A stretch of DNA of 64,000 nt from Rheinheimera tangshanensis (GCF_014645135.1 NZ_BMLH01000011.1:90753-154752); one strand, 5' to 3'; positions 27,214 through 36,305 are shown, counted from the first letter of the stretch. The notes: generated by a model from the letters alone, not told the origin. Translations and numbers: made by a program.

Positions 27214-27222
27214 GCTCTGCCC
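27202..27222 (-). terminator. Convergent-gene terminator overlapping a stop codon
   Basis: GGGCAGAGC-TAG-GCTCTGCCC forms a 9-bp stem whose loop is the stop codon of the YjdF-like gene. On the minus strand it is followed by TTTT (27197-27200), so it mainly terminates the DUF4097 transcript. Confidence 0.65.
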
Positions 27223-27235
27223 TGATACTCTGTGT

Positions 27236-28003
27236 TTAATCTTTATTCAGGCTGACAGGGCCATTGATCTGGTCAATTTTCAGCTCACCCGAACCGTCGT
27301 CCAGTAAGGTAAAACCCCCAGTTTGTTGCACATGGATATCGCCTGAACCATCGCTAACACTCACCATCCCTGTGACTTGCTGGATATCGATATCACCGGA
27401 GCCGTCTTCGACCTGCACAGTACCAGACACTTGCCGGATGAACAGATCACCAGAGCCATCTTCAACCTTCAGATTGCCACTTAGCTGGGTCAGACTCACA
27501 TTGCCAGAACCATCTTCCAGTACCAGATGACGGCCACCTTGCACTGTTAAATTGCCTGAGCCGTCTTCAATCATCAGATCTGCGTTCAAGCCCTGAATAT
27601 CAATATCACCTGAACCCTCTTCCAGAGTCAAAGCCAGTTCTGCCGGAACCCGAACCACCAGATCTGCATAAGCTGAAGAGCCAGTACAGATCCCAACACA
27701 AGGGCCTCCAACAGCTTTAAGTACAGCCGCGGAGCCTTGCTTTTCCAGAGATAAAGTAAAGGGTCTGTCTTCGCTGGCATATAAATCCGCAGTTACTTCG
27801 ATTTGACTGAGGCCCTGGACTCCCATGATTTTCAAATCACCTGCTTCAGTTTCAGCTTTTAATTCCGTTAAACCAGCGGCATTGAGTTGCAACTGACGTT
27901 TTTGGTGTTTTAGATCTTCAGCGGCAGCACTGTGGCCTACGTGGATCACACAAGCACTGAGCAAAAACACGGGCATACAAACTGCTATTAATTGTTTCAT
28001 CAC
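27236..28003 (-). CDS. Lipoprotein with seven DGSG beta-repeats
   Basis: A 255-residue protein. Lipobox LLSAC (Cys18). After a 100-residue lead, about seven units of roughly 18 residues follow, each containing (E/D)(E/D)GSG(D/N/E), e.g. EDGSGNLTV, EDGSGDLFI and EDGSGDIDI. This is the pattern of DUF4097-type beta-helix proteins, in which alternating hydrophobic strands stack. The family is of unknown role, possibly a surface or periplasmic binding scaffold. It ends at the convergent hairpin with the YjdF gene. Confidence 0.82.
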   Translation of the reverse strand: MMKQLIAVCMPVFLLSACVIHVGHSAAAEDLKHQKRQLQLNAAGLTELKAETEAGDLKIMGVQGLSQIEVTADLYASEDRPFTLSLEKQGSAAVLKAVGGPCVGICTGSSAYADLVVRVPAELALTLEEGSGDIDIQGLNADLMIEDGSGNLTVQGGRHLVLEDGSGNVSLTQLSGNLKVEDGSGDLFIRQVSGTVQVEDGSGDIDIQQVTGMVSVSDGSGDIHVQQTGGFTLLDDGSGELKIDQINGPVSLNKD

Positions 28004-28145
28004 AAATCCTTAAAAAAACATCCTTAAAACTACTATTAGTGTGCCCCTGGTATTTGGGAATTGCAAAAGAATGGAACCTGTAAAAGATGTTTAAAAACAT
28101 ATGCTTATAAATTGTTACTCTTTGCTTTTAAATGTTTCAGTCGTT

Positions 28146-28802
28146 TTATATAGCTTTTTGATATCGTGACCAGAGTAATACAACTCTTTCTACGTAGAGT
28201 TGAGTTTCTGTATAAGGAGGAATGCCTTGATGTTTATCCACAGCACCAGGCCCAGCATTGTACGCCGCCATTGCCAGCTTGATGTTGCCTTTGTAACGTT
28301 TGAGTAAAGAAGAAAGGTAAGCAGCACCACCTTGAATATTTTGCTGCTGGTGCCAGACATTTGTGACACCAAGGTCAGTAGCCGTCTCAGGCATCAGTTG
28401 CATTAAGCCGGCAGCGCCACTTTTAGATAATGCTTTGGCATCAAAGGCAGATTCAGCGTGGATCACAGCCCTTAATAAAGCTGGATCCAGCTGATGTTGC
28501 TTTGCTGCACTGGTTATTTCCTGCTGATATTTCTGCAGAAACAAAGGAGTGTTGTGCCAGAGCACTGCGCTTTGCACACTACAGGCGAAACAATCAAAAC
28601 GAAGCAGCTGATAAGGCCTGTTTTTCGGAGCACGGTCGGAAAACGCGATAATCCCATTGGCTTGCCGGTAACGGTGTACCGGCGGATTTTCAGCTACAAC
28701 AGCAGGGGGCAGCATCAAAAAAACACTCAAGGTCAGGGCTTTAGCTGCTTGAAGTTTCAATTTATGCCCCCACTTAGATATCAGCTTATTCAGCATAGTC
28801 AT
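28146..28802 (-). CDS. Lytic transglycosylase (SLT domain)
   Basis: I start this at ATG 28802 (218 residues); a TTG at 28832 or ATG at 28796 are possible. It has an N-terminal membrane/signal segment (about 18-38), a short cysteine pair (DCFAC), then a lysozyme-like SLT domain: AVIHAESAFDAKALSKSGAAGLMQLMP with the catalytic Glu in AES, and the AMAAYNAGPGAVDKH motif. It cleaves peptidoglycan between MurNAc and GlcNAc in the periplasm. A DUF4124-like segment (HRYRQANGIIAFSDRAP) precedes the domain. Confidence 0.87.
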   Translation of the reverse strand: MTMLNKLISKWGHKLKLQAAKALTLSVFLMLPPAVVAENPPVHRYRQANGIIAFSDRAPKNRPYQLLRFDCFACSVQSAVLWHNTPLFLQKYQQEITSAAKQHQLDPALLRAVIHAESAFDAKALSKSGAAGLMQLMPETATDLGVTNVWHQQQNIQGGAAYLSSLLKRYKGNIKLAMAAYNAGPGAVDKHQGIPPYTETQLYVERVVLLWSRYQKAI

Positions 28803-28938
28803 TCTTTGCACTTTTGTGTTCTCTATCAGCAAAGAAGGTCTGCAGCTCAGAACCTGATGTTTTTCTTATTGTCATACAGGCACTGTAGATTAAAGTGAAA
28901 AAACAGATAAGCATCTGAGTTTTGCAATCATAAAAACA

Positions 28939-28974
28939 GATTAGGTTTATAGATTTAATTCGTTATCTCTAATC
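28939..28974. promoter_or_regulatory. Imperfect palindrome upstream of ahpC
   Basis: GATTAG (28939) and CTAATC (28969) are the ends of a partly symmetrical 36-bp stretch 73 bp before ahpC. It is where an OxyR site would be expected, but the four ATAG/CTAT elements at 10-bp spacing are not clear. OxyR control is only a guess. Confidence 0.25.
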
Positions 28975-29046
28975 GTGTGGAACAGTTATTCTTTGTTCCA
29001 TCGAAGCGAGTTCATTTTTAGTAATCAACCAACATGGAGTAAGACA

Positions 29047-29613
29047 ATGTCTTCAATTATCAACAGCACCATCAAGCCATTTAAAGCGACAGCCTTCCAT
29101 CACGGTAAATTTGTTCCAGTTACTGAACAGGATCTGTTAGGCAAATGGTCAGTAGTAGTGTTCTACCCAGCTGACTTCACTTTCGTTTGCCCAACTGAAT
29201 TAGGTGATTTAGCTGATTTCTACGCTAAGTTCCAGGAAATCGGTGTTGAAGTGTATTCAGTATCTACTGACACGCATTTCACTCACAAAGCGTGGCACGA
29301 TGCTTCTGAAACTATCAAGAAAATCAACTACCCAATGATCGGTGACCCAACAGGTACTATCACTCGTAACTTCGGTGTGATGATCGAGGAAGAAGGTTTA
29401 GCTTTACGTGGTACTTTCGTGATCAACCCACAAGGCGAAATCAAAGTTGCTGAAATTCACGACTTAGGTATCGGCCGTAGCGCTGCAGAACTGTTCCGTA
29501 AAGTTCAGGCTGCACAATACGTTGCAAACCACGACGGTGAAGTATGTCCGGCTAAATGGACTCCAGGTGAAGCGACTTTAGCTCCATCTTTAGACCTGGT
29601 AGGTAAAATCTAA
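29047..29613 (+). CDS. ahpC: Alkyl hydroperoxide reductase subunit C
   Basis: A 188-residue typical 2-Cys peroxiredoxin. Peroxidatic Cys48 is in [13 protein letters not shown] and resolving Cys167 in GEVCPAKW. It reduces hydrogen and organic peroxides and is recycled by AhpF, encoded next. I start at ATG 29047, where GGAGTAAG precedes; a frame extending upstream to 28975 adds 24 residues without homology. The codons are notably optimised (many CGT, GGT, AAA), as expected for an abundant protein. Confidence 0.96.
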   Translation: MSSIINSTIKPFKATAFHHGKFVPVTEQDLLGKWSVVVFYPADFTFVCPTELGDLADFYAKFQEIGVEVYSVSTDTHFTHKAWHDASETIKKINYPMIGDPTGTITRNFGVMIEEEGLALRGTFVINPQGEIKVAEIHDLGIGRSAAELFRKVQAAQYVANHDGEVCPAKWTPGEATLAPSLDLVGKI

Positions 29614-29633
29614 GTCTGATTCATTCATCAGAT

Positions 29634-29754
29634 CCCAAAGTAGTTGATGTTGCAGTTAGGCGACAAAAGAACGAGACCCCATGAGCATAGTAGTCCTATG
29701 TGATTGGGGTGAGTGAAAGCAGTCAACAACACTGCGGCTTCAAATACGATGGGA
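29634..29754 (+). repeat. Palindromic intergenic repeat, copy 1
   Basis: About 121 bp of the repeat family that also occurs at 42164, 42288, 47523 and 57238. It shows the GTTGCAG left arm, the GAGACCCC...GGGG inner hairpin around CATAG/CTATG, and the CTGCGGCTTCAA right arm. It lies between ahpC and ahpF. Confidence 0.85.
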
Positions 29755-29757
29755 AAA

Positions 29758-29779
29758 AGGGGCTGAGTTCTCAGCCCCT
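29758..29779. terminator. Hairpin between ahpC and ahpF
   Basis: AGGGGCTGAG and CTCAGCCCCT pair with a two-base loop. The T-run (TTTTT) is only on the minus strand, so on the plus strand it is more likely an attenuator or RNA-stabilising hairpin after ahpC than a full terminator. Confidence 0.5.
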
Positions 29780-29794
29780 AATCCAAGTAAATTT

Positions 29795-29880
29795 GTGAGT
29801 TTTGCTCACCAGTATGTACTGGTACGGCGAAGCTTTGTCCAAAAGGGCAGTGGCAATCCACCTCAAGGTGGCCGTGACTG
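29795..29880 (+). promoter_or_regulatory. Structured leader of ahpF
   Basis: Three small hairpins lie in a row: GTGAG/CTCAC (29795-29809), CCAGTA/TACTGG (29809-29822) and CCACC-TCAA-GGTGG (29858-29871), the last enclosed by CAGT/ACTG. They precede the ahpF Shine-Dalgarno (AAGGGG). No known riboswitch is recognised. Confidence 0.4.
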
Positions 29881-29903
29881 TGGCTATAAGAAAGGGGCCA
29901 AAT

Positions 29904-31448
29904 ATGTTAGATACCAATTTAAAGAACCAGTTAAAAACCTATTTGCAAAACCTGAAAAGCCCGGTGGAGCTGGTAGTTGCGTTAGACGGCAGCGATAAAG
30001 CAGCCGAGTTGAAAAGTTTGGCTGAAGATATCGCCAGTTTAAGTTCGCTGATCCATCTAAAAGATGAGACAGACACAGCCGTATTAAAGCCATCTATGCT
30101 TGTACGCTCTACTGTTAAAAATACTGAAATTCGGTTTGCTGGTGTGCCCATGGGCCACGAGTTTACCTCACTGGTGTTGGCTTTATTGCATTCAGGCGGC
30201 CACACCATTAAAGAAGAAGCTGCTGTGCTGGAGCAAATTGCTGCACTGCAGGGTGAGTTTAACTTTGAAATTTTTGTGTCGTTAAGCTGTCAGACTTGTC
30301 CTGAAGTTGTGCAGGCGCTGAATTTAATGGCGGCAGTAAACCCTGCTATTAAAACCACCATGATTGACGGTGCTGTGTTCCCTGATGAAGTCAGCAAACG
30401 TAATATCATGGCCGTACCAACAGTGTATTTAAATGGTCAGCAGTTCTCTCAGGGTGCTATAACCCTGACCAACATTCTGAACAAAGTCGACAGCGGCGCT
30501 GCGGCTCGTCAGGCTGAAGCATTGAAGACCAAAGACAACTTCGACATGCTGATTGTGGGTGGTGGTCCTGCTGGTTCTGCAGCTGCTATTTATGCAGCCC
30601 GTAAAGGCTTAAACACTGGTATTGTCGCTGAGCGTTTTGGCGGCCAGGTGGCTGATACCGTAGGTATCGAGAACTTTATTTCTGTCAAAGAAACTGAAGG
30701 TCCAAAATTGGTGGCTAATTTAGAGTCTCACGTTCGTCATTACGAAGTAGACATTATGAATAGTCAGAAGGCCGTGAAGCTGGGCAAAGACGAATTATTT
30801 GAAATCACGCTTGAAAATGGCGCCGTGCTGAAAAGTAAAAGCATAGTTCTATCTCCTGGGGCTCGTTGGAGAGAGATGAATGTGCCAGGTGAAAAAGAAT
30901 ACCGTGGTAAAGGCGTAGCCTATTGTCCGCACTGTGATGGTCCTTTATTCAAAGGTAAAAAAGTTGCAGTCATAGGTGGTGGTAACTCAGGTATTGAAGC
31001 TGCGATCGACTTAGCTGGTATTGTTCAGCATGTGACAGTGCTGGAGTTTGACAGCAAGCTGCGTGCAGATGCAGTACTGATCAAAAAAGCAGAGTCTATG
31101 GGCAACATCACTATTATCACGCAAGCACAAACCACAGAAGTGCTGGGTGATGGTCAGCGTGTTGTTGGCTTGCAGTACACAGACCGTACCAATGGCGAAA
31201 GCAAAACTGTGGAACTGGCCGGTATCTTTGTACAAATTGGTTTAGTGCCAAATACCGAATGGTTACGTGGTGCTGTGGAATTAACGCCACGCGGTGAAAT
31301 TATTGTCGACAGCCATGGCCAGACCTCATTAAAAGGTGTGTTTGCAGCAGGCGACGCAACTAATACACCCTATAAGCAAATCATTATTGCGATGGGCAGT
31401 GGTGCAACAGCGGCTTTAGGTGCCTTTGATTACCTGATCCGTAACTAA
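29904..31448 (+). CDS. ahpF: Alkyl hydroperoxide reductase subunit F
   Basis: A 514-residue flavoprotein that passes electrons from NADH to AhpC. N-terminal thioredoxin-like domains with redox pair Cys129-Gln-Thr-Cys132 (SCQTC), then a thioredoxin-reductase-like part with FAD motif [21 protein letters not shown], catalytic Cys341-Pro-His-Cys344 (YCPHCDG), NAD site [16 protein letters not shown] and [18 protein letters not shown] start at ATG 29904 ([10 protein letters not shown], as in known AhpF); the longer frame from 29802 is in the leader. Confidence 0.96.
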   Translation: MLDTNLKNQLKTYLQNLKSPVELVVALDGSDKAAELKSLAEDIASLSSLIHLKDETDTAVLKPSMLVRSTVKNTEIRFAGVPMGHEFTSLVLALLHSGGHTIKEEAAVLEQIAALQGEFNFEIFVSLSCQTCPEVVQALNLMAAVNPAIKTTMIDGAVFPDEVSKRNIMAVPTVYLNGQQFSQGAITLTNILNKVDSGAAARQAEALKTKDNFDMLIVGGGPAGSAAAIYAARKGLNTGIVAERFGGQVADTVGIENFISVKETEGPKLVANLESHVRHYEVDIMNSQKAVKLGKDELFEITLENGAVLKSKSIVLSPGARWREMNVPGEKEYRGKGVAYCPHCDGPLFKGKKVAVIGGGNSGIEAAIDLAGIVQHVTVLEFDSKLRADAVLIKKAESMGNITIITQAQTTEVLGDGQRVVGLQYTDRTNGESKTVELAGIFVQIGLVPNTEWLRGAVELTPRGEIIVDSHGQTSLKGVFAAGDATNTPYKQIIIAMGSGATAALGAFDYLIRN

Positions 31449-31464
31449 TTGCTTATACTGTTTG

Positions 31465-31494
31465 AAAAGACCACTTCTATCGACGTGGTCTTTT
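31465..31494 (+). terminator. Rho-independent terminator of ahpF
   Basis: AAAAGACCAC pairs with GTGGTCTTTT across a 10-base loop, followed by more T residues (31491-31497). Confidence 0.9.
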
Positions 31495-31567
31495 TTTATG
31501 CTTGTAAAATAAAAGCGATTTAGGTTAAATGAAGCTGTTTTTGAAATAGCAACAACAGGACGTTGAT

Positions 31568-32173
31568 ATGTTACATCAGGGAAGACTCAAAGATTGGAAT
31601 CCCACTCAAGGCCGTGGTTTGATTCAACGCGATAAAGCAGGGCCAGATATCAGTATCTGCAGCAGTGGTTTTCGAAAGAAACCAGAGCAGCTGCAAAACG
31701 GTGACAGCATTTTTTTTCAGATCGAAGTCGACTCAGCAGGACAGCTCATAGCAGTAGGAGCCTATAAAGCCGGCCAGCATTTTGTGCCTGCTCCAGACTT
31801 GAAAAAACCAAGGCTTTCGTCTTTGCCATTTCAACGCCTGTTGTCTGGCTTGGTCAGCTTGTCTATTTTGGCATGGCTGGGTTATCAATCTGTGTATTTG
31901 TTCAGTGCGCAGGCCTCTTTGCCAGCTATGACAGGGACGGATGAGAGTGCAAAAGAACAAAAAGCTACAGTTTTATCCGACAGTCCGGTCTGGCCACCGA
32001 TACAAACTCAGAGCCTTACTCAGTTTCAATGCGAAGGTAAGCAGTATTGCACTGAAATGCAGTCTTGCGAAGAGGCCGAATTTTATTTAAAAAATTGCCC
32101 TGATGTAATGATTGATGGGGATCGCGACGGCATTCCGTGTGAGCAACAGCATTGTGGTCGCAGTCGTTTTTAG
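31568..32173 (+). CDS. Cold-shock-like domain, membrane segment, excalibur domain protein
   Basis: A 201-residue protein. Residues about 3-65 resemble a cold-shock domain (GRLKDWNPTQGRGLIQRD). A hydrophobic segment (about 92-112) follows. The C-terminus (about 155-197) is an excalibur calcium-binding repeat: CEGKQYCTEMQSCEEAEFYLKNC and DGDRDGIPCEQQHC. The membrane segment would place the cold-shock domain inside and the excalibur domain outside, as in related gammaproteobacterial proteins. Role unknown; nucleic-acid and Ca2+ binding are inferred from domains. Confidence 0.84.
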   Translation: MLHQGRLKDWNPTQGRGLIQRDKAGPDISICSSGFRKKPEQLQNGDSIFFQIEVDSAGQLIAVGAYKAGQHFVPAPDLKKPRLSSLPFQRLLSGLVSLSILAWLGYQSVYLFSAQASLPAMTGTDESAKEQKATVLSDSPVWPPIQTQSLTQFQCEGKQYCTEMQSCEEAEFYLKNCPDVMIDGDRDGIPCEQQHCGRSRF

Positions 32174-32176
32174 GTC

Positions 32177-32575
32177 TCAGCTTATAGCCTGGCGTTTGTC
32201 AAATAAGCTTTTGCCGTAGCCCACCGCAAAATAAATCATCAGGCTATGGAACACCATCACGGCGGCGTAAGTTAAAGCAGCGTCGGTGAAATGCTGAACA
32301 GCGATTATGCCGGCAGGGCTGCTGAACGTTAGCACTGCCTGTATCAACGCATCGCTTAGGATTAGCGCATAAATCACCTTTTGACTTTGCTCTGTTGTCA
32401 GTACTGCACTTTGTTTTTTACTGTACTGATACACCAGAAACACTGTCAGTGCCGGCAGTAATAATACGTCCTGCACAAAACCTAATTTAATGGCTGAAAA
32501 ATAGTTGGCTAAAGCCAGAACCAATAAAATCAGGATCTGAATAGCGAAAAAGCGGCTGATGATAAAAGGCAACAT
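32177..32575 (-). CDS. Hypothetical four-helix membrane protein
   Basis: A 132-residue protein of about four hydrophobic segments with a short charged loop in the middle (SKKQSAVLTTEQSQKV). It resembles the small ABZJ_00895-like membrane proteins in length and layout, but I cannot confirm this by eye. It stands convergent with the excalibur gene with only 3 bp between stops. No function can be given. Confidence 0.6.
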   Translation of the reverse strand: MLPFIISRFFAIQILILLVLALANYFSAIKLGFVQDVLLLPALTVFLVYQYSKKQSAVLTTEQSQKVIYALILSDALIQAVLTFSSPAGIIAVQHFTDAALTYAAVMVFHSLMIYFAVGYGKSLFDKRQAIS

Positions 32576-32646
32576 AGATCACACCTGGGCAAAACAAAGA
32601 ATATCAGCTTAAAGTATTGTTGATGAAATGGCGCTTCGACTTAAGT

Positions 32647-33669
32647 CTAAGGTGTTGCTATGGCTTGTTCTGTTGAACCTGTAGCAATAACCACCTGATT
32701 ACGGCCATTGTGTTTAGCCTGATACAAAGCCACATCAGCGTTTTGTAACCAGCTTTCCCAGTCACTGGCATGTTGTACAGTCGCTATACCTATAGACGTG
32801 GTCAGCGCTGAACCATCTGGCAGAGTCAACTGATGCCAAATGGCATGGCGGATTTTTTCGGCCAAACGATGTAAATCGGCCAGCTGGATTTCTTTGATCA
32901 GTAAGACAAACTCTTCACCGCCATAACGAAATACAGAGTCCTGCTGACGGATCATTTGTTTCAACAACGGTACCAGCTGACTTAAAATTTGATCGCCAGC
33001 ATGATGACCAAAATTGTCATTGATACGTTTGAAGTGGTCTAAATCCAGTAGCATTAAACCGCTGACTACGCCTTTTTGTTGAAACAGCTGGATGGCATAG
33101 GTTAACTCGTCGGTCAGAGAATGCCGGGTGGCCGCTCCTGTCAGCGGATCTGTAGTAGCCAAACGCCTTAATTCCTGACGCTGCAGATGGGTGCGGTAAG
33201 CAAAAATATACGCAAAAATACTGGTGATTAAGGTGGTAGTGATAAAAGCCAACAACTGAAAGTTAGTACTAAAAATAGCGGAGTGTTCAGAAAAATGCAG
33301 CGATACAATAGCGCAGACCATCAACAATAACAGCAATAAGGCTTTGATAGGCGCCACTAAAAAGAAGATAAATACCATCAGAGGATAGATCCAGAACAGC
33401 ACATCCTGTCCCAGTTTCATACAAACAAGCACTGCTCCGAAACAGAATACGGCGGCCATCAAAAAGCCTGGCTTTTCCGTCTCTCCGGAGCGCCACGCCA
33501 TCCAGACCGAAACTGTACTGACGGTAATCATCAGTATATCTACCATGCCAACCAGATAGTCTTCTGTAGCCATACGGTATAACGCATAAGGCAATAGCGT
33601 ACAGCTGGCGATCAGACCCACCAGCGTAATCATGAAAAGATGGAAATCATGCTTTAGGCGTTGTAACAA
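32647..33669 (-). CDS. Membrane diguanylate cyclase (GGDEF)
   Basis: A 340-residue protein with about six membrane segments (residues 12-158) and a complete GGDEF domain (about 167-325). The active-site loop is RYGGEEF (GGEEF 250-254), the metal-binding DLDHFKRIND is intact, and an inhibitory RxxD site (RQQD, 241-244) stands five residues before it. It should therefore make c-di-GMP with product inhibition, unlike the protein at 768. The membrane part is probably the sensor (MASE-like). Confidence 0.9.
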   Translation of the reverse strand: MLQRLKHDFHLFMITLVGLIASCTLLPYALYRMATEDYLVGMVDILMITVSTVSVWMAWRSGETEKPGFLMAAVFCFGAVLVCMKLGQDVLFWIYPLMVFIFFLVAPIKALLLLLLMVCAIVSLHFSEHSAIFSTNFQLLAFITTTLITSIFAYIFAYRTHLQRQELRRLATTDPLTGAATRHSLTDELTYAIQLFQQKGVVSGLMLLDLDHFKRINDNFGHHAGDQILSQLVPLLKQMIRQQDSVFRYGGEEFVLLIKEIQLADLHRLAEKIRHAIWHQLTLPDGSALTTSIGIATVQHASDWESWLQNADVALYQAKHNGRNQVVIATGSTEQAIATP

Positions 33670-33749
33670 GAGCTACCTCTGGTGTTCCATATCGTTGGAT
33701 GGCCTGGATATAAAATCTGTTTATTCGTTTGCTCCTTACTCTGACAAAG

Positions 33750-33787
33750 AAAGCAGATGAAAACAACCTTATTGTTTTATCTGCTTT
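33750..33787 (-). terminator. Hairpin terminator in 143-bp gap
   Basis: AAAGCAGAT/ATCTGCTTT with inner AAAACAA/TTGTTTT and one bulged G. T residues follow on both strands (TTTTTTT on plus), so it may act both ways; here it most likely ends the leftward FMN-reductase transcript. Confidence 0.7.
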
Positions 33788-33812
33788 TTTTGTATTGTAA
33801 AGTTCAGCACTG

Positions 33813-34361
33813 TTAGTTTTTAAAACGTAATGCCAACTGCTGCAAAGCGTCCAATTGCTGCACTATTAAGCTTTGAATACGTTCATCTGTCAGTGTGTTG
33901 TCTGCATCGAAAGTATTGGCAAAGGCATTACAGAAGACTTCCGGTTTATTCACTAAATGTAAGTCCAAAAACACACAAACCTGGCGTAAATGGTACTGAG
34001 CTCTTGAAGTGCCCATACCTCCGCCTGATCCCATAATAGCTGCCACTTTACCAGCCATTAAGGCGTTGTTGGGTTCACGCGATGCCCAGTCCAGTGCGTT
34101 TTTCAGCGCGGGCGCAATAGAGTAATTGTATTCAGGACAGGCCAGCAAAAAAGCATCTGCCTGTGCACACTGAGCCAGCAGCTGTTCTACGGCGACAGGT
34201 TTAGTGGCGATGTCTGAGTTATAAAAAGGTACATCCGTTAAATCAGCCAGTTCAATCTGCATGCCCTTTGGTGCATGAGCTATTGCATACTCAACTAAAG
34301 CTTTGTTGGTAGATTTCGCTCTTAAGCTGCCGCACAGAGCCAGTACTTTGAGTCCGGACAT
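33813..34361 (-). CDS. NADPH-dependent FMN reductase family protein
   Basis: A 182-residue flavodoxin-like quinone/FMN reductase. Phosphate-binding loop GSLRAKSTNKALVEYA at 12-27, the PEYNYSIAPALKNALDWASR motif of the ChrR/YieF group in the middle, and GSGGGMGTSRAQYHLR near the FMN edge. It reduces quinones, chromate or flavins in the cytosol with NAD(P)H. Monocistronic; AGGAGA precedes the ATG. Confidence 0.9.
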   Translation of the reverse strand: MSGLKVLALCGSLRAKSTNKALVEYAIAHAPKGMQIELADLTDVPFYNSDIATKPVAVEQLLAQCAQADAFLLACPEYNYSIAPALKNALDWASREPNNALMAGKVAAIMGSGGGMGTSRAQYHLRQVCVFLDLHLVNKPEVFCNAFANTFDADNTLTDERIQSLIVQQLDALQQLALRFKN

Positions 34362-34426
34362 TGGATTCTCCTTGATGTGAAGTTCTACTCTACACTAAGG
34401 CTGAATCCGTGGTATGACAACCTGAT

Positions 34427-34936
34427 TTAAAACAAATCTGAATTTAAAAATGGGATCATCGCCAGAATTAAGGCTTGATGATAGACAGAACTGCGGCTTA
34501 ATCTGTTTTGAGTCAAGAGGGCTATGGCGCCACCTTTTTGTTTGATATTGTTCTGATTAAACATGGCATCCATCACCTCACCCAGCTCTTTGCCTGCTTT
34601 GAGTTGCAACAAGGCTGCTGGCGGCAACATTAAACTGGCAGAGCGTGCCTTGCCTATTTTTCCCTGATGTTCAACCACCATCCAGGCGAAGGTAAAATCA
34701 CCATCTAAACCCGCTTCTATCGCAACACGGTAATCTGCCTTGACGCTTGCCAATTCAGCCACACGATTCATGGCGCCCAGTAAGGTTTCATCGCTGCTCA
34801 TTGGCTGATTGGCGACACCACTGGCTACCGCTATGCCTTGCACATCCAGAGTTTCAGCTGGGAACACCTCAGCAAAAGCAGAAGCAACAGCTTTGATTTT
34901 TGCCGGATTGGCGGAAGCTACTTTGATCACTAACAT
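34427..34936 (-). CDS. yjjX: Inosine/xanthosine triphosphatase YjjX
   Basis: A 169-residue non-canonical purine NTP phosphatase. It shows VASANPAKIKAVASAFAEVFP at the start, the SSDETLLGAMNRV segment, IEAGLDGDFTFAWMVVEHQGKIGKARSASL, and the C-terminal KQKGGAIALLTQNRLSRSSVYHQALILAMIPF typical of YjjX. The start at ATG 34936 (MLVIKVASANP) has AGGTG upstream; a GTG two codons earlier is less likely. It cleans the nucleotide pool of ITP/XTP. Confidence 0.92.
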   Translation of the reverse strand: MLVIKVASANPAKIKAVASAFAEVFPAETLDVQGIAVASGVANQPMSSDETLLGAMNRVAELASVKADYRVAIEAGLDGDFTFAWMVVEHQGKIGKARSASLMLPPAALLQLKAGKELGEVMDAMFNQNNIKQKGGAIALLTQNRLSRSSVYHQALILAMIPFLNSDLF

Positions 34937-34971
34937 CAGCACACCTGCTTATCAAAAGCTCAGATACAACA

Positions 34972-34991
34972 AAGGCGGCCAGAGCCGCCTT
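34972..34991 (-). terminator. Terminator of yebC transcript
   Basis: AAGGCGGC-CAGA-GCCGCCTT, 8-bp stem, with TTTGTTGT following on the minus strand. Confidence 0.75.
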
Positions 34992-35008
34992 ATGTTCAGT
35001 CCGCAGTA

Positions 35009-35710
35009 TTAACCTGCTAAACCGACGTATACGTGTTGTACGTCATCGTCGGCGTCAATGGCTTCCAAAAAGGCTTCCACTTCAGCACGGGCGGCGTCAT
35101 CCAGAGTCACAGGGTTATTTGGACGATACACTAACTTGGCTGAGGTGACGTTAAAACCAAAAGCAGGCAACGCTTTGCTGACGGCATCCAGATCGGTGGG
35201 TTCAGTCAGGAACACGCTGTCGCCTTCTTCACCTTCCTCAAAGTCCTGTGCACCGGCTTCAATAGCCGCAACTTCCAGATCGGCATCTGGTGTTACGGCG
35301 TGAGCCACAATTTCACCTAAGTATTTGAAGTCCCAGGACACTGAACCTGAACCACCCAACTGACCTTTACGGAACAACACACGGATACTTTGAGCCGAGC
35401 GGTTTTTGTTGTCTGTTAAACATTCAACAATCACAGGCACCTGATGTGGCGCAAACCCCTCATAAACCACAGTTTCATAGTTAGCAGGGCCGTCCAGTAA
35501 ACCAGCACCTTTTTTGATAGCGCGCTCTAAAGTTTCACGTGGCATCGAGGCTTTTTTCGCAGCTTCTACCGCTACACGTAATTTAGAGTTCATATCAGGG
35601 TCGGCGCCATTACGCGCTGCAACCATGATTTCTTTGGCTAATTTAGTAAAAATACGGCCTTTGGCAGCCGAGGCATCTGCTTTATGTTTAACTTTCCATT
35701 GAGCGCCCAT
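35009..35710 (-). CDS. YebC/PmpR-family regulator
   Basis: A 233-residue YebC-fold protein: [28 protein letters not shown], then [37 protein letters not shown] and the [25 protein letters not shown] segment. The family was named as transcription factors and is now linked also to relief of ribosome stalling at proline runs. The sequence does not distinguish these. Followed on the same strand by nothing closer than yjjX; its own terminator lies at 34972. Confidence 0.92.
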   Translation of the reverse strand: MGAQWKVKHKADASAAKGRIFTKLAKEIMVAARNGADPDMNSKLRVAVEAAKKASMPRETLERAIKKGAGLLDGPANYETVVYEGFAPHQVPVIVECLTDNKNRSAQSIRVLFRKGQLGGSGSVSWDFKYLGEIVAHAVTPDADLEVAAIEAGAQDFEEGEEGDSVFLTEPTDLDAVSKALPAFGFNVTSAKLVYRPNNPVTLDDAARAEVEAFLEAIDADDDVQHVYVGLAG

Positions 35711-35741
35711 TGCTTCTCTCTCGTATCTGTATCAGTAAAAA

Positions 35742-36134
35742 TTAATGCTGGTGACCACAATCATGGTCACAATGTTCGCCGTGTTCATCATCAAAATCGT
35801 CATCGCCGTCCTGATGTTGCATCACGCCCCAGCCATCATTGTGGCCGCCAAATTTCTTGGCGAACTTATCCAGTTCAGCCTCACGTGCTGTGACTGCTGC
35901 ATGTTCTGGTACCATGGTCTGACTGACAATCAGCTCCCACTGTTCCAGGTCGTTGAAATGTAATTCCACTTCGCCTTGCAGCTCTGAGGCTACTAAAGCC
36001 GCCATGGCTTTTTCTGCGTGCTCTTTGGTTTTAAATACCAGATAAAAATCAATGGCCAGAGGCTGGCTTAAATCTATTCCGGCGTCCATTAAGGCACGCA
36101 GCATATCGCCATTGCCGTCATCAGGAAATTGCAT
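35742..36134 (-). CDS. RraB-family (RNase E inhibitor-like) protein
   Basis: A 130-residue protein with the RraB/DUF1260 layout: FPDDGNGDMLRALMDAGIDLSQPLAIDFYL at the start, two ferredoxin-like units, and the C-terminal GHNDGWGVM signature followed by an acidic tail. The tail is rich in His and Cys as well (DEHGEHCDHDCGHQH), which is not typical of E. coli RraB and could bind metal. RraB proteins modulate RNase E. The 32-bp gap to yebC suggests co-transcription. Confidence 0.8.
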   Translation of the reverse strand: MQFPDDGNGDMLRALMDAGIDLSQPLAIDFYLVFKTKEHAEKAMAALVASELQGEVELHFNDLEQWELIVSQTMVPEHAAVTAREAELDKFAKKFGGHNDGWGVMQHQDGDDDFDDEHGEHCDHDCGHQH

Positions 36135-36305
36135 GGTCCGCTCTCCACATCAGGTTAATAGGCCGACCCGGTAGGCCCAGTGCGGCAAGTGGCCGGATTA
36201 TAGCAATATTTTCGGCTGTCTGTGTATCGCAATCTGGTGTCGAACTTGACCCCTATCATGGATAGTTGCAGACTCAGGCTTCATACAATCAGAGAGTGGG
36301 TGCCG

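Noticed and set aside
28939..28974. Confident OxyR site before ahpC
   Set aside because: The four ATAG/CTAT elements at the required spacing are not present; kept only as a low-confidence palindrome.
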